Shown: positions 20,501 to 28,837 of the stretch, piece after piece
How the letters are laid out: each line of letters begins with the position of its first letter
Numbering within the stretch: position 1 is the first letter of the stretch
Assembly: GCA_943737045.1 (NCBI GenBank)
Contig: CALSFV010000316.1
Span: 310,001-374,000, forward strand
From: Parapristionchus giblindavisi
Taxonomy: Eukaryota; Nematoda; Chromadorea; Rhabditida; Diplogasteridae
Direction: 5' to 3'
Length of the DNA: 64,000 nucleotides
Notes under the pieces: generated by a model
Seen by the model: the letters and a program-made list of their open reading frames with translations, nothing else
Told to the model about the DNA's origin: nothing
Database searches by the model: none
Position numbers and translations under genes: made by a program

Positions 20501-23500
20501 CAACTGACTCCATTCAGAGAGAAGAGACAGATTGGAGGTGGAAGAGGAGGAGATAGTGATGGGGATAAAGAGAGGAAGAAGAAGGTGGATAAAGATAGAA
20601 ATGATAGGAGAAGAAGGGATGAGGAAGTTGAGAAGAAGAAGAGTGATGATGGAGTGAAGAATGATAAGAAGAATGGAGATAAGATCAAAGATCAAACTAC
20701 GAAGTCTCAGAGATCAAAGCATAAGAAGAACGATGGTGATGAAGGATCTGACGGGAGTGACAGTGACTTCTTTGATCGACAACTGGAGGATGAAGCGCGT
20801 GCTTGGACCAGAAGACCGGCGAACACCCAGGTACAGGGATGATGATTGTCAACTCATTATTGATCAGTTACGGTGGACGAATTATTGATTGAATTGCAGG
20901 AACGGGAGAAGGCGACGAAGAGGCAGAGTGCTGAAGGAGGATTCATTCGTGGAGATGGAGATGCAGCAAAGAAGAAGAAGAAGACGGCGGTTGTACCGGG
21001 TGCGTTGGGATATTTATGCTAGAGGCGAAACTTGAATTCACCTGGCGAGAAAAGTCTGAGGGGTTATTAAAAATAATTTATAATAATAATAGCAATAATA
21101 ATAATAATATCTACAGACGCAAATTCTGACTCGAAATCAGCCTCGGCCACTCAGCCAAAGCGTGCGCCTATTGTACAAGAGGTATGCCATTTAATGATTA
21201 CTGTCCTTTGATCCCTATATTATTCCGAATACAGTAGTTTGTACCCTATAATATGCATCATACATGGGCGCCGACATGGGGGGTGCCCCCCTGTAAAATT
21301 ATGGATTTTCGAAAATTTGTGGAATGCCCCCTGTAAAAAATTATAGTTAGGTGAAATTTTAGAAAAAAACGTGAAGGCCCCCTGTAAAATTAACCATTTT
21401 TCGTTCGGATGCCCCCTGTAGAATCGAGCTCCAGGTACCCCGCCCATGTATGATATGCATTCGACTACTGTAGTTTATTCTTTTTCTTTCCGTGACTACA
21501 GTAACCTTATCGTTGCAGGATCCGCATCGATTTGTCGAGTACGTGCAGTCCACTCAAGACATCGAAGATGAAGTCAACGAAAGGGAGGGTACGCTGGCCC
21601 GAGCCTACACTGGATACGGTATTTTACCCTTTTTTCTTCAATTTTAAAGGTATTTGAAAATTGAAATCTCAATGTTTCTAGTTTTCAAGTTTGTAGTTTC
21701 ATAACTGTAATGTTGGGATAGTAATGTCTGCTATCTAGGAACAGCTAATTATTCACAATAGATGTATACCTTGTACCGTAGTACCGTACCGTACCGTAAT
21801 ACCATACCGTAGTATCCTACCGTAATACCGTACCGTAGTATCCTACCGTAATACCGTACCGTAGTATCCTACCGTAGTATCCTACCGTAATTCCGTGCCG
21901 TAGTATCCTACCGTAATACCGTACCGTAGTACCGTATCGTAGTACCGTACCGTAGTAGCACGCATAGGACTAATCAATCCATTGCCATTTCATCTCCAAT
22001 GGTTCCGCTTCTGCTTGAAGTTCATGTATTGTATTGTACTGTAACATAATTATCGATTGGATTACTGTAGGCGATATAATTATCGATTGGATTACTGTAG
22101 GCGATATAATTATCGATTGGATTACTGTAGGCGATATAATTATCGATTGTATTACTGTATGCGATATAATTATCGATTGGATTACTGTAGGCGATATAAT
22201 TATCGATTGGATTACTATAGGCGATATAATTATCAATTGGATTACTGTAGGCGATATAATTATCGATTGGATTACTGTAGGCGATATAATTAACGATTGG
22301 ATTACTGTAGGCGATATAATTATCGATTGGATTACTCTAGGCGATATAATTAACGATTGGATTACTGTAGGCGATACGCTCGATCCAGCGTTATTTGTAC
22401 CTGATGAGAAGGAAGACGATCATGAGAATGAAGTGACGATGATTGAACGACAGGCTCCCACCACGAACACCACCGCTCATCAGGTATACGGTAGTCGTAG
22501 AGTAGATATCGATCGATCTAACCGCTGCTGCTTGCAGGCTTCCGTACCCGTGTCACGAGTGAACAAGGCCGTACAAGCTACAGTATCCTCTCGTACTGTA
22601 GGGGCGGGACCTGCTACAGTATCCACGCGTACTGTAGGTGCTGGACCTGATACAGTATCCGCTCGAGCGGTAGGCACGAGGCCTGCTACCGTACGCTTGA
22701 CCGTCGATCAAAGACACGAATTGACCAGAAGAAGACTACTCGCGAATAGGGATATCATGGAATGGGTAAATTAATTAATACCATTTTTGTTATTAAATAA
22801 ATAATAGCAATAATGCTGATTATTGTTTGTACACAATTATTTATACGAAATATGTGATTCATGAACATTTTTAAGCGTGTAATATGTCAGACGGCGTCGG
22901 ACTTTGGTTCCATAGTCGGGTCAAATTGCGGGTGGGGCAGCAATTCGGTTACGGCATTTCGTCAAAGGGGCACAACTCAGCTGGTCGAGGTCCTAGCACC
23001 GTGACATGGGCTCAGTACCAATAACTACTTGCTCCGCTCTTGCAGGGCGATGACGACGGAACGCTGCGTGCGCTTGAAGGGCTGTCTCGTGCTGTGCCCA
23101 AACCCGATGAGATAGATGACGGAAATCTGGAGTCGTTTCTCAATGCTGAGCCTCTCGACTATGATGAAATCATGGTATTATTCTTTGATTTTGTTTGAAA
23201 AAATCATCCCGACTGTGCTGGACGCTCGAATTATCATGACTTCAAAGATCAAACTCGTAGCGTTTTTGCCAGCACTTGGAGAGCGGTCTTGAAAACTAGG
23301 CAAAATGCTAAAAAAAATTACGACATGGCTCGCGAAGGTGCAGTATTTTAACCTTCTGTGCTCTCTCACTTTTGCGTACTCCCTAACTTTTTCAATCTAC
23401 CCTTTTCTCTGTCACACCATGACCGCTCTAGAAACGCTGTGAAACTATGATAATAGCATGAGGAGCACAGTTTAAAAAAAGGTCCCTTTTAAGAAAGCTG

Positions 23501-24567
23501 AGAATAAGAGGAAACCCATTGTGGTAGTGAAGATAGAAGAAGAAGAGGATAAGAAGAAGAAGAAAGTGAAAGATGAGACGAAGAAGATGAATTTTGAACA
23601 GAAACTGTCTAAAATCTTTGATGAAGAGACTAAGGAGATCATGGGAGAAACGTCTATTCAGGTACGCATCAAAGATCACACTATTATACAAATGATCGTG
23701 AGACCAAAGATCATAGGTGGGCACGCTGGGGGAAAGGCTGTGCGCAAACCGGGGATTTGTAAGGCAAGGCCATAGGTGGGCGCGTGAAAACGAATTCTTT
23801 TTGCGCACTGCCTTGCCTTCCCTTGCGGGGCCTTGCGCATAGCCTAGCCTCGCAAAAATTGGAAAATTTCCAGTCAAATCTGCTGAAAAATGGACATGCG
23901 CGCAGCCTTGCCCTACAATTTCCCGGTTTGCGCATAGCCTTCCCCCTAGCGTGCCCACCTATGGGCAAGGCTATGCGCATGGCCATTTCTTAGCAGATTG
24001 ACTGGAAATTTTCCAATTTTTGCGAGGCAAAGCTATGCGCAAGGCCCCGCAAAGGAAGGCAAGGCTGTATGTAAAAAGAATTCGTTTTCCTTCGCCCACC
24101 TATGCCAAAGATCAAACTTCTCTTTATCATGGTGTCTTTATCATCAAATATATCAATAATATCGACAATCAATCAATCAATGATTCAATTCCTCTTTGCA
24201 GACCACAGAAACGGAGTGGATTGACTTGTTCAGTTCGTCCTTACGTGGTACTCAATCAGAGAAGGATGATGAGATGCAGGGTATCAGAGGGATCGTGACT
24301 GATACAATAGAGATAATCAGGGAACAGGCAAGGATTATTGATCTATTTATTGATTGATTCGAGATTATTGATTATTCCTTGTTCAGGGTGGAGAAGAGGC
24401 GGCGTCACACCACCACAGTCTATGCAGAATGCTAGTGATGGTTCGAGCGAAGCATGCGGTAAGTAGATCAAAGATCAAAGATCAAACAACAATCAAGGAA
24501 GACTGTTCGAAACTACGATTGATTTCAGTTTGGCGTCGTCGCTGCTGATTATTCCGATGAAACATAG
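16886..24567 (+). CDS. RAP1/TERF2IP-type Myb-domain protein (putative)
   Basis: Twenty exons: 16886-16953, 17210-17362, 17565-17622, 18543-18598, 18700-18959, 19429-19518, 19994-20077, 20134-20178, 20356-20423, 20474-20830, 20900-20999, 21117-21181, 21519-21618, 22371-22483, 22538-22765, 23046-23174, 23494-23661, 24202-24327, 24387-24458, 24529-24567; 2379 nt, 792 aa, phases consistent. Residues about 8-85 resemble the RAP1 Myb-like domain: KYTDPELVIMVNHVHKG, then GLRLWERLENEQND and NHSYQSMQSKYTKYLFN (compare the family pattern HSWQS..RY..HL). The rest is low-complexity and charged: an acidic run and QQQQQQ in exon 5, Lys/Asp-rich exon 10, and a repeat TVSxRTVGAGP in exon 15. No BRCT domain precedes the Myb domain. 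RAP1 proteins act at telomeres and in gene regulation. Exons 4 and 17 use weaker ttaag acceptors; intron 18 is GC-AG. The gene structure is firm; the family call is moderate. Confidence 0.72.
17777..17958. mobile_element. hAT-type MITE, CATACATGGGCG family
   Basis: Starts atacatgggcggggtacctgg and ends gtcggcgcccatgtatg. The interior has tacagggggctttcac and cgaaaaacggttaattttac. It is the reverse orientation of 21259-21452, in intron 3 of the RAP1-like gene. No target duplication remains. Confidence 0.75.
18968..19131. mobile_element. hAT-type MITE, GCGGCATTGCCGC family, at the exon 5 donor
   Basis: Starts catacatgggcggcattgcc and ends caatggccgccattgtatg. The flanks gtgagtgc and ttgagtgt are near-matching 8-mers. 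The left one is the first eight bases of intron 5 of the RAP1-like gene. Confidence 0.75.
19279..19395. repeat. Small hairpin MITE, CTCCGCTCTGGC family
   Basis: aaggcagaccccgagctaat...ctccgctctggcaa pairs with ttgtcagagcggggag...attagcttggggtgtgcctt. The loop contains tttgtctacgag. It lies in intron 5 of the RAP1-like gene. Confidence 0.8.
19526..19759. mobile_element. hAT-type MITE inserted on the exon 6 donor of the RAP1-like gene
   Basis: Starts catacattttcgagcaccc and ends ggacgaaaatgtatg. The perfect 8-bp duplication GGTATACT lies at 19518-19525 and 19760-19767. The left copy is the last exon base plus the first seven intron bases, so the donor GTATAC is present twice. Confidence 0.9.
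21259..21452. mobile_element. hAT-type MITE, CATACATGGGCG family
   Basis: Starts catacatgggcgccgacatg and ends aggtaccccgcccatgtatg. Perfect 8-bp duplication ATATGCAT on both sides. It lies in intron 12 of the RAP1-like gene. Confidence 0.9.
21764..21960. repeat. TACCGTA-based minisatellite
   Basis: Irregular tandem copies of taccgtaccgtagtatcc-like units in intron 13 of the RAP1-like gene. Confidence 0.8.
22049..22378 (+). repeat. 30-bp minisatellite of tandem 3' splice sites
   Basis: Eleven copies of a 30-bp unit (ttatcgattggattactgtag followed by gcgatataa). The last unit runs into exon 14, whose acceptor is ttactgtag|GC at 22370/22371. Nearly every upstream unit carries the same acceptor; two have tactctag or tactatag. 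Because 30 is a multiple of 3 and no unit has an in-frame stop, the array reads as repeats of GDIIIDWITV in the frame of exon 14. Confidence 0.9.
23712..24104. mobile_element. Compound inverted-repeat elements, CATAGGTGGGC family
   Basis: Two overlapping inverted-repeat pairs. cataggtgggcacgctgggg (23712) pairs with the end at 23963; cataggtgggcgcgtgaaaa (23773) pairs with the end at 24104. Inner blocks read gaattctttttgcgcac and ggccttgcgcatagcc. A solo relative lies at 36482-36570. It fills intron 17 of the RAP1-like gene; nothing is coding. Confidence 0.75.
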
Positions 24568-25016
24568 AACTTAGACATGCTGAGGATAATCGTGATGCCA
24601 CCTGCCACTCCTTCTACCTCTTCCTATTGCTCGGTCACTCTACCTCTCCCTCAACCCATACTGCTGCATATTTCCTGATCTTCCATTAACCCACAGTGCT
24701 GCAGATTTCCCGATCTCTATCTTGATATCTGATATCTATACTCTCAATGTTCTTCTTTTGAATGTATTAGAAAACCCTTGATACTCGTGTAATTCGTCGC
24801 TTTACATAAACAGCTAATGTGCATTGAATATCCAATCGATAATTTCTGTGTATAGGTGAATAAATCGTACAATAAATCTCATCTGTTTTTCCTTTTCTCA
24901 AACATGCACTTACTGAGAAAACTACTTGATATTCTCGTATTCTACATTATCCCACCGTATTCTAGAATGTTTCACTGTTTTGTACCGTACGCTACAGTAT
25001 CCCACTGTATTGTACC
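24568..25016. other. 3' flank of the RAP1-like gene
   Basis: Pyrimidine-rich then AT-rich sequence with AATAAA near 24861 and 24872 (gtgaataaatc, caataaatc), likely polyadenylation signals. No gene is seen. Confidence 0.4.
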
Positions 25017-25206
25017 CATACATGGGCGCCGACATGGGGGTGCCCCTGTAAAATTAGGGCTTTTGGAAAATTTGTGGAATGTCCCCTGTAAAAAATGACG
25101 TTTAGGTGAAATTTTTGAAAAAAAGTGAAGGCCCCCTGTAAAGTTAACCATTTTTCGTTCGGATGCCCCCTGTAGAAGCGAGCTCCAGGTACCCCGCCCA
25201 TGTATG
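25017..25206. mobile_element. hAT-type MITE, CATACATGGGCG family
   Basis: Starts catacatgggcgccgacatg and ends cgcccatgtatg. Perfect 8-bp duplication ATTGTACC at 25009-25016 and 25207-25214. It is inserted beside the stray Myb exon. Confidence 0.9.
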
Positions 25207-25218
25207 ATTGTACCGTAC

Positions 25219-25440
25219 CTTCTTGCACTGTTCAGCCGTTCGGTCGCCACCAATTGATCTCGCAATGTTCTCCCATCCATTCGCCGATTTGCTCGGATCT
25301 GCCGCTTGGATAGCCAAATAAGAAATCGAAGATCAAGCTACGGAAGGGTATATAGATCAAAGATCAAAGATCACGAAGTGCTAAATTGAGTCGAAAGAGC
25401 TCCTCTTTCCAGGCACGTACGCGCGGCTTGGTTGTGGTCG
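25219..25440 (-). pseudogene. Stray copy of the KNL-2-like Myb exon
   Basis: 25219-25317 matches the Myb exon (31059-31157) on the minus strand and still reads QAADPSKSANGWENIARSIG. The acceptor is destroyed (ttcttat in place of ctctcag). 25385-25440 matches the neighbouring exon with deletions. It is a third, dead copy of this part of the gene. Confidence 0.75.
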
Positions 25441-25807
25441 CCTTTTTCATTTAGGCTTTGGCTTAGCATTTAGGCGTTTATCATATTGATTATCAAGTTG
25501 ATATAAGTAAGGGCTGCTGCATATGCCAAATTAGGTCTCTCTGATTCCACAATTCGAATGCATCGTTACATTTGCCTAAAAAAATCTAATATCTGTGACA
25601 ATCATTTCTGCCTTGAAAAAAATTAATATAATCGATAAAAAGATTTCTTCGTAACAAGACTGTTCGGGTAGAACCGAAAGACGTATCTCTCCCTCTCCCC
25701 CTTCACTCTCCCTCTGCCTCTCCTCCACCAATCCCTCCCCTCCTTCTTCCTCTACTCTACTCGCTCTTCACCTCATAGCAAGCGCGCGATCGTCTCTTCC
25801 ATCGAAC

Positions 25808-25872
25808 CTTGTGGTGTACTGGTAACGCATCGGTCTTAGGATCATTGCGTCGATGGTTCGACCTCCGGCAAG
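25808..25872 (+). tRNA. tRNA-like sequence (pseudo-tRNA or SINE head)
   Basis: tggtgtactgg (25812-25822) resembles a Pol III A box and ggttcgacct (25855-25864) a B box, about 35 nt apart as in a tRNA. The outer cttg...caag can pair. The T stem and anticodon stem are poorly paired, so a functional tRNA is unlikely; no anticodon is assigned. Confidence 0.35.
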
Positions 25873-25889
25873 AGCAATCGTCTTTTGTC

Positions 25890-26860
25890 GAATTGTTCTT
25901 AGCTTTTAGGCTTAGGCTTATTCTTGGCACGGTGCCAAATATAAGGTTAGGCTTATCCTTGGCACGGTGCCTAAAATAAGCTTAGGCTTAGGATGCACCG
26001 TGCCAAGAATAAGCCTAAGAGTCGATATGGTGTCAGGGATAGTTGCCTCGGTGCCAAATTTGTCCCAAGGACTCCCGCGACTCCCAAACTCTGTAATGAC
26101 GCTCGCGGTACTCGGTCACGCGACTGACAGACGTCAGGGCGCCAGAATGTCGGCGCCGGCGCCCAAATACCAAATTGTACAAAAAGTTGTCAAATTGATC
26201 GAACATTGATAAAACAAGTGCCAAATTTCCGCCAGGGCGCTTTCGCCGGCGTCTAAATAAAAAAGGCCTTCTACTGCATACGCAATCCCTTGTGGCCTTG
26301 TGGCCTTGTAGCCTTATTTGTATTTAGGCTTAGGCTTAGCATTTATTTTTTATTTAGGCTTAGGCTTAGCTTTTATTTTTTATTTAGGCTTAGGCTTAGC
26401 TTTTATTTTTTATTTAGGCTTAGGCTTAGCATTTATTTAGGCTTAGGCTCAGCATTTATTTTTCATTTAGGCTTAGGCTTAGCATTTATTTTTCATTTAG
26501 GCTTAGGCTTGGCATTTTTTTTTCATTTAGGCTTAGGCTTAGCTTTTTTTTTATTTAGGCCTTAGCATTTATTTTTTTCATTTAGGCTTAGGCTTAACAT
26601 TTTTTCATTTATGCTTAGGCTTAGCATTTATTTTTATTTAGGCTTAGGCTTAGCATTTATTTTTCACTTAGGCTTAGGCTTAGCATTTATTTTTCACTTA
26701 GGCTTAGGCTTAGCATTTTTTTTCTTTTAGGCTTAGGCTTAGAATTTATTTATGCTTGGGCTTAGCATTTATTTTTGATTTAGGCTTAGGCTTAGCATTT
26801 ATTTAGGACTACGCTTATCATTTTTATTTTTTTTATTAAAAAAATGCTAAGACTAAGCCT
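25890..26860. repeat. TTAGGC telomere-like satellite, forward orientation
   Basis: Monomers of about 30 bp, each with ttaggcttaggcttag followed by catttatttttcattt. The core is two to three copies of the nematode telomere repeat TTAGGC. Single ttaggctta units start near 25908; a dense array runs 26325-26820. Confidence 0.85.
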
Positions 26861-26865
26861 AAGCC

Positions 26866-27528
26866 CAAATGCTACGCCTAAGCCTAAATAAATGCGCACC
26901 GTAAGCCTAAATAAAAAATAAATGCTAAGCCTAAGTCTAGCATTTATAGCCTAGAACAGTTAGCGTAGCAGGCAGGGTTGTCAAATTAGTAGAAAAAGTG
27001 GTATACTTGGGAGCTTCAATTAGCATAACAGGAAAGGAGGATGGGGAAATTGGGCGTCGGATTCAAGCGGGGTTTGGGGCATTTCATAAACATAGGGCAT
27101 TCATGGTTAATAACGCTATCCCAATGGCACATAAACGCAGACTGTTCAATGGCTGGGCACTGAATAAAGCACAAATGAATCGATTAGCCGTGGCTCAAAG
27201 AAAAATGGAGCGTTGGATGGTAGGCTGCACTGTGCTCGATCGTGTCTCTAATGAGCGGTTGCGGGGCTTGACTCTTGTTCAGGATTTCGTTCGTACGGCG
27301 CTGAAGAGGAAGTGGTTCTGGGTGCACAAACTCGCTAATGATGAGTGCCCGAAGTGGAGCCGATCAGTGATCGAATGGTTTCCTCGATGCAGGAGAAGAA
27401 AAGGGAGACCCCCCACGAGATGGAGCGACCTCTTTCGGAAGACTGTTGGATGCAACTTTCTAAGCGAAGCTAAGTGCAAGAATTGGAATTCCATGCACAT
27501 CAGAGCCCTTGTCTATGCGAACTCTTGA
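26866..27528 (+). mobile_element. Non-LTR retrotransposon (LINE) 3' tail, truncated
   Basis: An open frame from about 26965 to the TGA at 27526 resembles the end of LINE reverse transcriptase ORFs: VVYLGASISITG, EIGRRIQAGFGAF, KRRLFNGWALN, RLAVAQRKMERWM, then GRPPTRWSDLFRKT. The usual stretch between RLFN and the RLAV block (naming a Y-G-x-E-x-W motif) is missing, so it is internally deleted as well as 5'-truncated. The catalytic palm is absent. It sits between the two TTAGGC arrays. Confidence 0.75.
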
Positions 27529-27544
27529 TAAATGTGTTGTAAAT

Positions 27545-27990
27545 GAAGTCTAAATAAAAATAAATGCTAAGCCTAAGCCTAAATAAAAAAATAAATGCTA
27601 AGCCTAAGCCTTAATAAAAAATAAATGCTAAGCCTAAGCCTAAATGAAAAATAAATGCTAAGCCTAAGCCTAAATAAAAATAAATGCTACGCCTAAGCCT
27701 AAATAAAAAAAATAAATGCTACGCCTAAGCCTAAGTAAAAAATAAATGCTAACACTCAGCCTACATGAAAAATAAATGCTAAGCCTAAGCCTAAATAAAA
27801 AAAATAAATGCTAAGCCTAAGCCTAAATAAAAATATAAATGCTAAGCCTAAGCCTAAATAAAAAATAAATACTAAGCCTAAGCCTAAATAAAAAATAAAT
27901 GCTAAGCCTAAGCCTAAATAAAAATATAAATGCTAAGCCTAAGCCTAAATAAAAAATAAATACTAAGCCTAAGCCTAAATGAAAAAAATG
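27545..27990. repeat. TTAGGC telomere-like satellite, reverse orientation
   Basis: About 14 monomers of gctaagcctaagcctaaataaaaaata, the reverse complement of the array at 26.3-26.8 kb. A short reverse block also occurs at 26850-26940. Confidence 0.85.
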
Positions 27991-28013
27991 CACGTACACA
28001 GAAAATGCGCGTA

Positions 28014-28176
28014 AACAGGAAACATATACAGATAGGCTACATTTTTTTTAAATTGAGAAAAAATTCATTTTTATTTTTTCAACCCGAAATTGAGTCGACC
28101 GTCAAGGCAAGTTGATTCATATGGCGGATGGTAGCTGATGCGGATCAAAATGCTCGAGTCTTACCAAGACGGTCGC
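28014..28176. mobile_element. Deleted relative of the 2.2-kb foldback element
   Basis: Shares ttgagtcgaccgtcaaggcaagttgattcat and the terminus tgctcgagtcttaccaaga with 8771-10989, followed by TTAA at 28177. Most of the element is missing. Confidence 0.7.
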
Positions 28177-28659
28177 TTAAGCAAATATAATACAAAAAAA
28201 GTTCATTGCAATCAGAAGCAACTTTTATTACAACTTATTTTTTTATCTTTTATTACAACTTATTTTTTCAGCGATTTCAGTTTTTTTTCGTTTTAGCACC
28301 ATGTTTTGTTCATTGCAAAAATCATGAGAAATTGGACTTCATTTTACAAGCAGATGCTTGATTCTCGACCATTCCTCGATAGATAAATTCAAAACACAAA
28401 AAATATATATGAAGTGATTCTCTTATCATTTACTAAATATACAATATTAATGTGGACAATAGCACATGATGATGTAGTTTTATCAAAATGATCGACAGGT
28501 TGGAAGGAGCTAGCGTTGTTTATAACAGATATATATGGACTACCACGTTGTTGTCCAAGACACTCACAAGCCAATGCTCTAAATTAAATTAGGTTAGGTT
28601 AAACAAAAGCAAAAAAAAGAGATTAACATCGAATCAATCAATATGTGATATCGTACTTC

Positions 28660-28765
28660 GATTAGGGGGCGGAGTCTGGGTTATCGATTATGGGGGCGGA
28701 GTCTGGGTTATCGATTATGGGGGCGGAGTCGGGGTTATCGATTATGGGGGCGGAGTCGGGGTTCA
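28660..28765. repeat. 31-bp tandem repeat downstream of the KNL-2-like gene
   Basis: Four copies of a unit like ttatcgattatgggggcgga followed by gtctggg, about 75 bp past the stop codon. 28181-28660 is AT-rich with no supported gene. Confidence 0.75.
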
Positions 28766-28837
28766 ACTTCGAATGATGATATTAGAGAATAATATGGGGG
28801 ATAATTAGCAGCACAATATTATAAACTACACTCTAGT

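Noticed and set aside
22057..22293. Tyr/Asn/Arg-rich ORF (MDYCRRYNYRL repeats)
   Set aside because: Off-frame reading of the 30-bp splice-site minisatellite.
25808..25872. Functional tRNA gene
   Set aside because: A and B boxes are plausible, but T and anticodon stems are poorly paired, so it is listed only as tRNA-like.
26290..26565. Hydrophobic ORF with repeated LGLGLAFIFH, membrane-like
   Set aside because: Translation of the TTAGGC satellite.
27279..27500. Minus-strand ORF in the LINE tail
   Set aside because: Shadow of the plus-strand reverse-transcriptase tail.
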